Assembly: GCF_001187725.1 (NCBI RefSeq) | Contig: NZ_LGIQ01000011.1 | Coordinates: 780,017 to 844,016 of the forward strand | Source: Brevibacillus reuszeri | GTDB taxonomy: Bacteria > Bacillota > Bacilli > Brevibacillales > Brevibacillaceae | Reading direction: 5' to 3' | DNA length: 64,000 bases | Part shown: piece by piece, positions 8,711-16,187 of the stretch | How positions within the stretch are numbered: the stretch's first letter is position 1 | Layout: every line of letters begins with the position of its first letter | Position numbers and translations under genes: made by a program | Notes under the pieces: model-generated | The model's database searches: none | What the model was told of the DNA's origin: nothing | The model's input: only the letters and a program-made list of their open reading frames with translations

Positions 8711-8740
8711 GGTCCTCCTCGAAGACTTGCTGCTTACCTT

Positions 8741-9127
8741 TTATTTTGTCGCTACCCGTGCATAGGTGCCAGTAGCAAATGCAACCAGCTTGCCATCACA
8801 GGTAACGCGTGCTTCCATTATGATCAGACTTTTCCCCTGTTTCAGTACCTTGGACTCCGCCTCCAGTAGCTCACCGCGCGCTGGATACAGATATTGAATT
8901 TTGCTCTCTACAGTGACACACTGCTGTACGCCGTTGATGTGAGGCGCTGCACCATGTCCCATTGCCACATCTGCCAAAGTAGCCGTTACGCCTCCATGCA
9001 CAACACCTTCGATGCTATTAAAAAGGTCCGGACGAATCTTAAGTGCTACCTTGCAGCCCTGTTCATCTCTGTGCACGATTTCTATGCCCAGGTAGTGGTT
9101 GAAACGATTACGGTTTTCCTCTGCCAT
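8741..9127 (-). CDS. PaaI-like hotdog thioesterase
   Basis: 128-aa single hotdog domain. The motif GVVHGGVTATLADVAMGHGA carries the PaaI-type HGG and active-site Asp. Hotdog thioesterases of this kind hydrolyse dead-end aryl-CoA esters and return free CoA. AAAGGGG precedes the ATG at 9127. It is one of two thioesterase genes in the operon; this one is closer to the YuxO/DUF4442-like branch, the next one to classical PaaI. Confidence 0.78.
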   Translation of the reverse strand: MAEENRNRFNHYLGIEIVHRDEQGCKVALKIRPDLFNSIEGVVHGGVTATLADVAMGHGAAPHINGVQQCVTVESKIQYLYPARGELLEAESKVLKQGKSLIIMEARVTCDGKLVAFATGTYARVATK

Positions 9128-9224
9128 GTCTAGTGTCCCCTTTATCCTGTTTCAGCTGAAAACAGTGAAAGGAGCCTTAGCACCTGGCATTCGGCTTCCT
9201 CTCTCTGTTCTCTATCTCTATCGT

Positions 9225-9683
9225 CTATTCTTCGTCGATCTGGACGAAATATTCACTCTTTCGATAAGCCAGCGCATCCAATGTCGCTACCAAGCCATGC
9301 TCAGACTCCACACGAATTCGGTACCACGCTGTCCGGTTATTTTTCTTCTCTTCTGTCGCTGTTGCTACCAATCGGTTACCTTTCATAGCAGCTGCTAAAA
9401 AGCCAATGTTCATGGATAAAGCAACAGATGTCTTTCCATATGAGTTACAGGCTGCTGCAAATACAAAGTCGGCCAGCGAGAAAATAATGGCACCATGAGC
9501 GGTACCGTGTGCATTGAGCATGTGATCCTCAACAATCACTTCTGCCGTTGCCGTTCCCTCTCCCAGCTCAAGCAGCTTGATCCCAAGAAACTGTGCGAAT
9601 TGATCTTGCTTCAGCTTTGAGCAAATTTCATCGTAGTGCTTGCGGTGAAGCTCTCGTTCGTCAACGTATTGTTTCGTGCTCAT
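9225..9683 (-). CDS. paaI: Hydroxyphenylacetyl-CoA thioesterase PaaI
   Basis: 152-aa hotdog protein with the classical PaaI signature LNAHGTAHGAIIFSLADFVF, followed by AACNSYGKTSVALSMNIGFL. PaaI rescues CoA when stalled pathway intermediates build up. The ATG at 9683 lies two bases after the stop of the EthD gene upstream, so translation is probably coupled. The 97-bp gap downstream, to the second thioesterase gene, holds no other gene. Confidence 0.88.
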   Translation of the reverse strand: MSTKQYVDERELHRKHYDEICSKLKQDQFAQFLGIKLLELGEGTATAEVIVEDHMLNAHGTAHGAIIFSLADFVFAAACNSYGKTSVALSMNIGFLAAAMKGNRLVATATEEKKNNRTAWYRIRVESEHGLVATLDALAYRKSEYFVQIDEE

Positions 9684-9685
9684 GC

Positions 9686-9985
9686 TTATACCACTTCAGC
9701 GAAATGCATGGATACTAGTGGACCTGCAAATCCACGCAGATCTTTTCCTGCTGCGCGACCATCAGGAGATGACAACGCTTCCACCAGAGCTTCTTTTGAT
9801 TCAAAATACATTTCTGCAATCAGATGGAGGTCCGATTCACCCATAGGTGTTCCGTATACTTTGCTCACTTCCATCTTGATCAAGCCAGGCATTTTTTCTG
9901 CCAACGGGCCATGCACTTCGAAATAATGCTTGTCAAAAGCTTCGATATCCTCAGGCTTACGATAAATTGCCACCAATTTCACCAT
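9686..9985 (-). CDS. EthD family protein
   Basis: About 99-aa dimeric alpha/beta-barrel (EthD) protein: VKLVAIYRKPEDIEAFDKHY, then PGLIKMEVSKVYGTP. EthD-like proteins accompany many oxidative pathways but few have a proven reaction. I start at the second of two tandem ATGs (9985), which AGGG precedes by six bases; the frame is open to 10033. It is the first gene of the operon, right after the promoter at 10071-10099. In other paa clusters an EthD gene also leads the operon, so a role there is plausible but unproven. Confidence 0.75.
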   Translation of the reverse strand: MVKLVAIYRKPEDIEAFDKHYFEVHGPLAEKMPGLIKMEVSKVYGTPMGESDLHLIAEMYFESKEALVEALSSPDGRAAGKDLRGFAGPLVSMHFAEVV

Positions 9986-10051
9986 CATGATCCCTGCTTT
10001 CTTTTGCAATATAGGTAAACATGTAACGAGCAATTAATATAACGTTATTTT

Positions 10052-10099
10052 AACGCACGTTTATATTTTTATTATATAAAGCCTTTTGAGCAGGTGCAA
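10052..10099 (-). promoter_or_regulatory. Sigma-A promoter of the paa operon with AACGnnCGTT operator
   Basis: On the minus strand TTGCAC (10099-10094), a 17-bp spacer and TATAAT (10076-10071) form the promoter. Near the expected start point lies AACGTGCGTT (10061-10052), an exact AACGnnCGTT palindrome, followed by a second palindrome ATAACGTTAT. As I recall, the TetR-type PaaR of Thermus recognises a site with this core, so control by a PaaR-like repressor is suggested. Confidence 0.68.
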
Positions 10100-10191
10100 G
10101 TATTTTTAAAAAAGCATGAAAACTCTGTCCACTTATAGTCCTACTTATGCCAGAAAACAGCTAGCAGAACCAGCTTTGCCATTTTTAATCA

Positions 10192-10245
10192 TTGACAAGG
10201 ATTCTTTGAATAAATACAATGATTTCATTAGGTAACAATGTTTCC
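10192..10245 (+). promoter_or_regulatory. Promoter and operator of the TetR gene
   Basis: TTGACA (10192-10197), a 17-bp spacer and TACAAT (10215-10220) make a near-perfect sigma-A promoter. The imperfect palindrome GGTAACAATGTTTCC at 10231-10245 lies just past the start point. A near-identical inverted copy stands before the next gene at 10974-10988, so this is a likely autoregulatory operator. Confidence 0.7.
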
Positions 10246-10274
10246 GTCATCGAATACGTAAGGAAGTGTATTGC

Positions 10275-10916
10275 ATGATGTCTAATCACCCCCATACCTA
10301 TAAAACCTATTCGGAAGTGAAGCTTCAACAACAGCAAGTGCTTCGTAAAAATGTCATTGATGCCGCGTGTCTCCTCCTTTTAGAAGAAGGTCCTGAGTCA
10401 GTGACAGTGCGCCGTGTTGCACAGAAATTAAACTGCTCAACCAAAATCATTTACAGTATGTTTGGCAACAAAGATGGTCTCGCCAATGAAATGTACTTGG
10501 ATGGATGTCGGCTATTAGCTGAAACCTTTCAACAAGTTCCCGTCACAGCAAAAGCACTTCATGACCTGGAATCTCTTTGCTCTGCTTATTGGCAATTCTC
10601 ACAGCTACATTCCAGCTATTACAAAATGATGTTCGGCGGGGCTTTATCAGACTTTAAACCAGATGAAAAAAGTCTTGAGGGCACTACAACTGCACTCATA
10701 CGAATCCAGCAAACCGTTGTACGTGCTATGGAGCAAGACGAGCTCGAAAAGAATGATCCGCTATTGGTCGTCCAAACGCTCTGGGCTACTTTACACGGGG
10801 TCATACATCTTCAGTTTGCAGGCCATTTCTCCCAGCCAAGTGTCGCTCAAGATGTCTATCGGTTTACCCTTACTAAGATGCTCGCTGCCTTTACAACAGT
10901 TCCAGTCCAGGAATAA
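10275..10916 (+). CDS. TetR/AcrR family transcriptional regulator
   Basis: About 213-aa one-component repressor. The N-terminal helix-turn-helix is at residues 20-65 (VIDAACLLLLEEGPESVTVR, then KIIYSMFGNKDGLANEMYLDG); the C-terminal part fits a TetR_C_33-like ligand domain. The ATG at 10275 has AAGGAAG upstream; the open frame begins at 10266. It reads divergently from the paa operon and in the same direction as the SDR gene, 107 bp downstream. The shared operator motif in front of both genes suggests that it represses itself and the SDR. The ligand is unknown. Confidence 0.85.
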   Translation: MMSNHPHTYKTYSEVKLQQQQVLRKNVIDAACLLLLEEGPESVTVRRVAQKLNCSTKIIYSMFGNKDGLANEMYLDGCRLLAETFQQVPVTAKALHDLESLCSAYWQFSQLHSSYYKMMFGGALSDFKPDEKSLEGTTTALIRIQQTVVRAMEQDELEKNDPLLVVQTLWATLHGVIHLQFAGHFSQPSVAQDVYRFTLTKMLAAFTTVPVQE

Positions 10917-10928
10917 AACTCCCTGTAT

Positions 10929-10955
10929 GATGAAGCCATTTTCCATGATGGCTTC
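10929..10955 (+). terminator. Hairpin after the TetR gene
   Basis: GAAGCCAT and ATGGCTTC form a stem 15 bp after the stop, followed by a weak T-rich stretch (CCTTCATTATT). It could be a weak terminator. Confidence 0.35.
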
Positions 10956-10973
10956 CCTTCATTATTCACTAAC

Positions 10974-10988
10974 GGAAACGATGTTACC
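10974..10988 (+). promoter_or_regulatory. Second TetR operator, before the SDR gene
   Basis: GGAAACGATGTTACC; its reverse complement matches the site at 10231-10245 at 13 of 15 bases. It overlaps the likely promoter region of the SDR gene. Confidence 0.6.
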
Positions 10989-11023
10989 GAAATAAAATAT
11001 CGTTACTAATGGAGGTTAATTGT

Positions 11024-11809
11024 ATGTTCACTTATTCAAACAAAACGGCTCTCATTACAGGTGCTTCATCCGGTATTGGTGAAGCGTTCGCCTATTCGCT
11101 GGCAGAGAAACAATGCAATCTCATTCTGGTCGCTCGCAATGAAGCAAAGTTAAAGGCACTCGCTACAAAGCTCGCTGCTACATACAAAATCAAGACAATA
11201 GTAATCGCTCTTGATCTTTCTACTCCTGGTGCTTCGCAAACCTTACTCCATGAGGTTCAAAACCATGATTTAAAAGTCGATCTCTTAATCAATAATGCCG
11301 GCTTTGCCACTTACGGATACTTTGATCAGGTTTCAGGGGAACGGCAACATGAAGAAGTGATGCTCAATGTCACTGCTTTAGTAGATATTACGCATGCATT
11401 TATGCCTGATCTGTTACGTAATCAGGGTGGCGGGATCATTAATGTCTCATCCACTGCTGCCTTTCAACCCGATCCTTATATGGCGGTTTATGGAGCAACC
11501 AAAGCATTCGTTCTGTCCTTTAGTGAAGCGCTTTGGGCCGAAAATCGAAAGCGAGGACTTAGAGTTCTTGCACTTTGTCCGGGTGCAACAGAAACCTCAT
11601 TCTTTGATATTGTCGGCTCGAACGAAGCATCCGTTGGTTCTAGACAAACCCCCAGCACAGTTGTAAAAAACGCGCTAAGAGCTCTTGAGAAAGGACATAG
11701 TCATATCATTTCCGGTTGCCAAAATTATTTGGTATCCCAAGTTTCTCGATTTTTCCCTCGTCAATTTACGTTAGGAATTGTTGAACGTACTCTGCGTCCA
11801 CGTTCATAA
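11024..11809 (+). CDS. Short-chain dehydrogenase/reductase (classical SDR)
   Basis: About 261 aa. The cofactor motif TGASSGIGEAFA is near residue 14, NNAGFATYG near residue 90, the catalytic Ser in VSSTAAF and the YxxxK as YGATK; PGATETSFFD follows, giving a complete classical SDR. It resembles the DltE/YqjQ-like group acting on unknown carbonyl substrates. The ATG at 11024 has GGAGGTTAATTGT upstream; the ATG at 11009 lies within the ribosome site and is unlikely. Regulation by the adjacent TetR is inferred from the shared operator. The family-1 repeat begins six bases after its stop. Confidence 0.85.
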   Translation: MFTYSNKTALITGASSGIGEAFAYSLAEKQCNLILVARNEAKLKALATKLAATYKIKTIVIALDLSTPGASQTLLHEVQNHDLKVDLLINNAGFATYGYFDQVSGERQHEEVMLNVTALVDITHAFMPDLLRNQGGGIINVSSTAAFQPDPYMAVYGATKAFVLSFSEALWAENRKRGLRVLALCPGATETSFFDIVGSNEASVGSRQTPSTVVKNALRALEKGHSHIISGCQNYLVSQVSRFFPRQFTLGIVERTLRPRS

Positions 11810-11815
11810 ATCGGA

Positions 11816-11927
11816 TAAGAAAACCTCTATCGAGGCTTCTTCGAGGTGGTGCGACCGCGTTTTAGCGGAAAGTTTCCACGCGCTCCAGAATTCATAATCG
11901 CCGCGCTTATAAATTCTTATACGTTCA
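11816..11927 (+). repeat. Family-1 repeat, copy A (structured, after a stop codon)
   Basis: About 112 bp, roughly 94% identical to the copy at 62588-62699. It contains a CCTC-tatc-GAGG hairpin, a CCGC-GCGG stem inside a GGnGCG-CGCTCC stem, and a long hairpin from GAATT to AATTC around ATAAtCG/CGCTTAT. In both places it starts about six bases after a plus-strand stop codon and is followed by a terminator. Confidence 0.75.
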
Positions 11928-11928
11928 C

Positions 11929-11958
11929 AAAAAAAAGGACAGACGCAATGTCTGTCCT
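11929..11958 (-). terminator. Terminator of ctaCDEF
   Basis: GGACAGAC-loop-GTCTGTCC (11937-11957) followed on the minus strand by a run of eight T. Confidence 0.85.
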
Positions 11959-11978
11959 CTTCTTTATACACTGAGCGT

Positions 11979-12296
11979 TTAGATCCACACCCAGTAAACG
12001 AATACGATAACCGCCAGCAGGATTACGAACAGTCCCGCAAAAATGCTGATCCGTGCAAACTCATGGCCTTTTTGATCCATGTGCATCCAAACAAACAGCT
12101 GAAAGAATGCTTGAACAAAAGCCAAGAAAACGATGAATGGTACGGTAAATCCGGCCGGAATCACTTCAAATGCTACTGCGATAAACGCCAGAGCCGTCAA
12201 AACGAGAGATCCAATAAAGGCAACTAAGTGTCTCTTTGGTCCTTCGTGTCTTACTTTAGGCTTGCGTACCTCTTCATTATGAGCATGTGCTCCCAT
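11979..12296 (-). CDS. ctaF: Cytochrome c oxidase caa3 subunit IV
   Basis: About 105-aa small subunit of the caa3 oxidase, with three membrane segments (LVAFIGSLVLTALAFIAVAF, then PAGFTVPFIVFLAFVQAFFQ, then IFAGLFVILLAVIVFVYWVWI) in the COX4_pro fold. The ATG at 12296 has AAAGGTGGG upstream; the frame is open to 12317 and overlaps ctaE there. It is the last gene of the operon, directly before the terminator. Confidence 0.9.
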   Translation of the reverse strand: MGAHAHNEEVRKPKVRHEGPKRHLVAFIGSLVLTALAFIAVAFEVIPAGFTVPFIVFLAFVQAFFQLFVWMHMDQKGHEFARISIFAGLFVILLAVIVFVYWVWI

Positions 12297-12300
12297 AGAT

Positions 12301-12927
12301 TTATCCCACCTTTCCACCGATCATACCCATGAGATATACAACGGTAAAGATGAATACCCATACTACGTCAATAAAGTGCCAGTACAGGCTGGCCAGATAG
12401 AACTTTGGAGCAGTTACTACCGTCAGGCCTTTTTTTACTGCAGAAACCTGCAACAAAATGATCCAGATAATCCCGAAGGCCACGTGACCCCCGTGGAAAC
12501 CAACCAATGTATAGAAGGCAGAACCGAATGCACTTGATGATATCTTATGTCCTTCGTGCACATAGTGAACGAACTCATAAATCTCCAGTGCAAGGAAGCC
12601 CAGCCCCAGCAATACAGTGATCGTCAACCAGAGTTGAATCTTTTTCAGGTCTTTCTTGTGCAGCGCAAGTGTAGCCATAACGCTTGTCATCGAGCTGGTA
12701 AGCAGGATGAGTGTTGCAGCAGCAACCAACGGCATGTCAAACAATTGTTGGGACGTAGGTCCGCCATTTGCTTGATCACGAAGTGCAATAAATGTTGCGA
12801 ACAAGGAACCGAAAAGAACAGTCTCCCCACCAAGGAAGAGCCAGAAGCCAAGAACTTTATTCTTGCCTTCAAGGGTGGCTTTTTCCGGTTCGTCAGGCAA
12901 TACTGCATTTGCATGATGTGTAGCCAT
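12301..12927 (-). CDS. ctaE: Cytochrome c oxidase caa3 subunit III
   Basis: 208-aa COX3-type integral membrane protein with five predicted membrane helices, as in Bacillus CtaE. Recognisable blocks are LGFWLFLGGETVLFGSLFAT, then GSAFYTLVGFHGGHVAFGI and LYWHFIDVVWVFIFTVVYLMG, which are standard for subunit III. Its ATG overlaps the TAA of ctaD (TAATG), so translation is coupled. Confidence 0.95.
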   Translation of the reverse strand: MATHHANAVLPDEPEKATLEGKNKVLGFWLFLGGETVLFGSLFATFIALRDQANGGPTSQQLFDMPLVAAATLILLTSSMTSVMATLALHKKDLKKIQLWLTITVLLGLGFLALEIYEFVHYVHEGHKISSSAFGSAFYTLVGFHGGHVAFGIIWIILLQVSAVKKGLTVVTAPKFYLASLYWHFIDVVWVFIFTVVYLMGMIGGKVG

Positions 12928-14777
12928 TAAGCCTTAACCCCCTTCTCCTCGATTTCGTCCTCATGAATATGATATCCTGGATCGTCTTTAATCGAACGAG
13001 CAAACATACAAGCGAATGTAATGAGCATTCCGATTGCGACGACTACGTAAACGTGGTACATGAAACCGTAACCAGCGATGAACAGGCCGAGAGACATCAG
13101 GAATGGCAAGAACGATGGCGATGGCATGTGAATGTCACCAAGTGGTTCAGCAGGTGTCATGCCTTTGTTGCCAGCCATTTTTTCGATCCACAATGCATCC
13201 AAACCACGAACGAGCGGAGTTTGTGCAAAGTTGTACTCTGGAGGAGGAGAAGGAATCGACCATTCCAGTGTACGTCCATCCCACGGGTCAGCAGGAGCAC
13301 GCTTGGAGCTCTTAGCTGCTACCACACAGTTCACGAGGAACAGGATGGTACCGATCGTCATTCCGAATGCACCGATCGTACTAATAAAGTTACCAACATC
13401 CAGGTCTTGATCCTTGAGATAAGTGAAGACGCGGCGTGGCATCCCCATCAGACCTAGGAAGTGCTGCGGGAAGAAGGTCAAATGGAAGCCGATAAAGAAC
13501 GTCCAGAAATTCCATTTCCCAAGTGTTTCGTTCAGCATTTTACCGAACATTTTCGGCCACCAGTAGTACAGACCTGCGAAAAGACCGAATACAAGACCAC
13601 CAACGATTACGTAGTGGAAGTGAGCAACTACGAAGTAGCTGTCATGGTATTGGTAGTCAGCTGCTGGAATCGCGAGCATAACCCCTGTCATACCACCGAT
13701 AGTAAATGTAGGAATGAAGCCTACGGCAAACAGATTTGCTGTTGTGAAACGGATTTGTCCGCCCCACATGGTCAAGAGCCAGTTAAAGATTTTGATACCT
13801 GTAGGTACCGCAATCAACATGGTCGCCAGACCGAAAAGCGTGTTGGCAATAGCACCCAGACCAGTTGTGAACATATGGTGAGCCCACACCATGAAGCCGA
13901 GGAAGCCGATCAGCGCAGTAGCGAATACCATGGAGCTGTAACCGAACAGACGCTTTCTTGCAAATGTAGAAACGATTTCAGAGATAACACCGAAAGCTGG
14001 GAGAATCAGGATATATACTTCGGGGTGACCGAAGATCCAGAACAAGTGCTCCCAAATGACAACGTTACCACCTGCATCTGGGTTGAAGAAGTTACCGCCA
14101 AACAGACGGTCAAACATCAACAGAACCAGACCGACTGTGATCGCCGGGAATGCGAACAGGATCAAACCAGAAGTGATAAACGCGGACCAAGTAAACATTG
14201 GCATACGCATAAATGTCATACCTGGAGCACGCATGTTGATGATGGTAACCAGGAAGTTAATACCACCAATCAGCGTACCGATACCTGCAATTTGCAGACC
14301 CAATACGTAGAAATCTACGCCGTGGCCGCTATATTGATTCAAAGCCAAAGTCGTGTACGACGTCCAGCCAGCATCAGGCGCACCGCCCAAGAACCAGCTA
14401 GTATTCAGCAGCACTCCACCGAAGAAGAAGAGCCAGAATCCGAGTGAGTTAACAAACGGGAATGCTACGTCGCGTGCACCGATTTGGAGAGGAACAACAG
14501 CGTTCATCAGAGCAAAGATGACAGGCATCGCTGCCAAGAAAATCATTGTTGTACCGTGCATGGTGATCATTTCGTTAAACGTTTTGGCACCAATTACAGA
14601 AGACTCTGGGTACATCAATTGCAAACGAATCAGCATGGCTTCGAGGCCACCAGCTAGAAAGAAAATACCGCCGGCAATCAAGTACAGGATCGCGATCTTC
14701 TTATGGTCCACTGTCGTGAGCCAATCCCACAGCCCTGAGCGATTTGGTGCGGGTGCGTGAGAAGCATGTGCAGACAC
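12927..14777 (-). CDS. ctaD: Cytochrome c oxidase caa3 subunit I
   Basis: 616-aa haem-copper oxidase catalytic subunit. Haem a ligand in EMITMHGTTMIF; CuB ligands in WIFGHPEVYILILPAFG and WAHHMFTTG; the haem pair is in VAHFHYVIVGG. The His-Pro-Glu-Val-Tyr of a type A oxidase is present, and the K-channel tail YSSM marks an A-type proton path. Extra C-terminal membrane helices, typical of Bacillus CtaD, end with the acidic HIHEDEIEEKGVKA. The GTG start at 14777 has AAAGGAGG upstream. It transfers electrons to O2 and pumps protons. Confidence 0.97.
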   Translation of the reverse strand: MSAHASHAPAPNRSGLWDWLTTVDHKKIAILYLIAGGIFFLAGGLEAMLIRLQLMYPESSVIGAKTFNEMITMHGTTMIFLAAMPVIFALMNAVVPLQIGARDVAFPFVNSLGFWLFFFGGVLLNTSWFLGGAPDAGWTSYTTLALNQYSGHGVDFYVLGLQIAGIGTLIGGINFLVTIINMRAPGMTFMRMPMFTWSAFITSGLILFAFPAITVGLVLLMFDRLFGGNFFNPDAGGNVVIWEHLFWIFGHPEVYILILPAFGVISEIVSTFARKRLFGYSSMVFATALIGFLGFMVWAHHMFTTGLGAIANTLFGLATMLIAVPTGIKIFNWLLTMWGGQIRFTTANLFAVGFIPTFTIGGMTGVMLAIPAADYQYHDSYFVVAHFHYVIVGGLVFGLFAGLYYWWPKMFGKMLNETLGKWNFWTFFIGFHLTFFPQHFLGLMGMPRRVFTYLKDQDLDVGNFISTIGAFGMTIGTILFLVNCVVAAKSSKRAPADPWDGRTLEWSIPSPPPEYNFAQTPLVRGLDALWIEKMAGNKGMTPAEPLGDIHMPSPSFLPFLMSLGLFIAGYGFMYHVYVVVAIGMLITFACMFARSIKDDPGYHIHEDEIEEKGVKA

Positions 14778-14836
14778 AGGTTTACCTCCTTTTAAGCGTC
14801 ACTGCCTATGACGATTCTAAATCACTAACGTAGTAG

Positions 14837-15856
14837 TTACTTCACGCTGAGGGTAGACATGTAGTCAACCAGCGCTTTCACTTGAGCATCATCGAGGTTC
14901 AGGTTAGGCATGTTATTGCCCGGCTTCACCTTTTGAGGATCCTTCAACCACTCAGCAATATTCTCAGGAGTATGAGCAAGAATACCTGCTACACGCTCAC
15001 GATCTGCAAAGTTAGTCAGGTTAGGACCCATTTTGCCGCCTTTACCAGCAATCGCATGACAGCCCAGACAGCTCTTATTGAAGATTTCTTGACCTTGTGC
15101 TGCACCTGCAGCAGTAGCGGTTACTGGATCTGCGGACTGAACGCCCTTCATGCCAGCTGTCCACTTGTCAAAATCAGCTTGCTCCATTACTTCTACCTTG
15201 AAGTCCATCAAGGCATGGGACGCTCCACAGAGCTCCGCGCATTTTCCATAGTAAATGCCTGGTTTATCTGCTTGCAGCCAAATTTTGTTTTCTTGTCCTG
15301 GGTTCGTATCGATTTTACCGCCCAGTGCAGGAATCCAGAATGCGTGCATTACGTCAGCAGAGGTCACGTTAAATTGAACCTTTTTGCCAACTGGGAGTAC
15401 GAGGTCTTGTGCAGTGGAAACGCCAAGCTCTGGATACTCAAATTCCCACCAGAATTGGTGAGCAGTAACCGTAACTTGTACGGCTTCTTCTTTTGAGTAC
15501 ACCTTACCAAGTGCAAAACCAGTCGTAACGGTTGGAATTGCCATGATAATCAGGAGCAAGAAAGGAATTACAGTCCAAAGAATTTCAAGTGCATGATTGC
15601 CTTCTACCTGTTTTGGAATACCTTGTTGTCCTGGACGCTTACGGTAACGGATAAGGACGTACGTAAAGATCAGCATTACGACAACAAAGACACCGATCAT
15701 GATTGCTGAGGACAGCATCATCAAGTCATACTGCATTGCTGCAACCGGACCCGAAGGCTTGAGCGCGGAGAGCTCATCTTTGCCACAACCGGTTAAGACA
15801 AGTGCCAGCAAACCAAAAAGAGAAAGCTGACGCCAAAGCTGTTGCCAACCCTTCAT
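14837..15856 (-). CDS. ctaC: Cytochrome c oxidase caa3 subunit II with fused cytochrome c
   Basis: 339-aa lipoprotein. Signal peptide with lipobox LVLTGC (Cys 24), two membrane helices (about 45-70 and 90-115), a CuA cupredoxin domain (HAFWIPALGGKIDTNPGQEN, then YYGKCAELCGASHALM with the C-x3-C and His ligands) and a C-terminal cytochrome c domain with CLGCH and the axial Met in PGNNMPNL. The fused cytochrome marks it as caa3 type. It is the first gene of ctaCDEF; no ctaA/ctaB lies in the window. The 330-bp gap upstream holds the repeat-rich region at 16098-16141. Confidence 0.96.
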   Translation of the reverse strand: MKGWQQLWRQLSLFGLLALVLTGCGKDELSALKPSGPVAAMQYDLMMLSSAIMIGVFVVVMLIFTYVLIRYRKRPGQQGIPKQVEGNHALEILWTVIPFLLLIIMAIPTVTTGFALGKVYSKEEAVQVTVTAHQFWWEFEYPELGVSTAQDLVLPVGKKVQFNVTSADVMHAFWIPALGGKIDTNPGQENKIWLQADKPGIYYGKCAELCGASHALMDFKVEVMEQADFDKWTAGMKGVQSADPVTATAAGAAQGQEIFNKSCLGCHAIAGKGGKMGPNLTNFADRERVAGILAHTPENIAEWLKDPQKVKPGNNMPNLNLDDAQVKALVDYMSTLSVK

Positions 15857-16097
15857 ACCAATGAACCCCTCTTTCTTCGTGTTGGTAACGTTCTAGCCAC
15901 GCTAGCAACTAGAAAATTGTATACCCTTTCATGATGACTAAGAATGGCTTTCTTTTACTTTCCCCCACTATAATACCCAATCAGGAAAAGTATTAGCAGT
16001 CATTCCAAAAACAAATAGAATAGGAATAGGTATACACTTCTGCCCTTGCGTGGTAACCATATTAAGTATACATAAATTTTCCTTAATCTAAAGTCTA

Positions 16098-16141
16098 TTT
16101 GTTATCATTTTGTTAACAAATTTATGAACAAATTTGTGAAC
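16098..16141. promoter_or_regulatory. Repeated TTTGTTA/AACAAATTT boxes between ctaC and the SDR gene
   Basis: The stretch holds a perfect palindrome TTTGTTAACAAA and 12-bp tandem units ending in AACAAATTT, then TTTGTGAAC. They recall ResD boxes (TTTGTGAAT) and redox-sensing Rex half sites (TTGTGAA). Placement between divergent genes, one of them the terminal oxidase operon, makes redox control plausible, but no factor can be named with certainty. Confidence 0.4.
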
Positions 16142-16187
16142 TTTACTGAGAAATGCGACCAAAATAGGGATCAATAAGGAGAAAAAC

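Noticed and set aside
13461..14447. A 328-codon plus-strand open frame
   Set aside because: It is the shadow of ctaD on the other strand, with Cys/His/Gln-rich low-sense sequence and no ribosome site.
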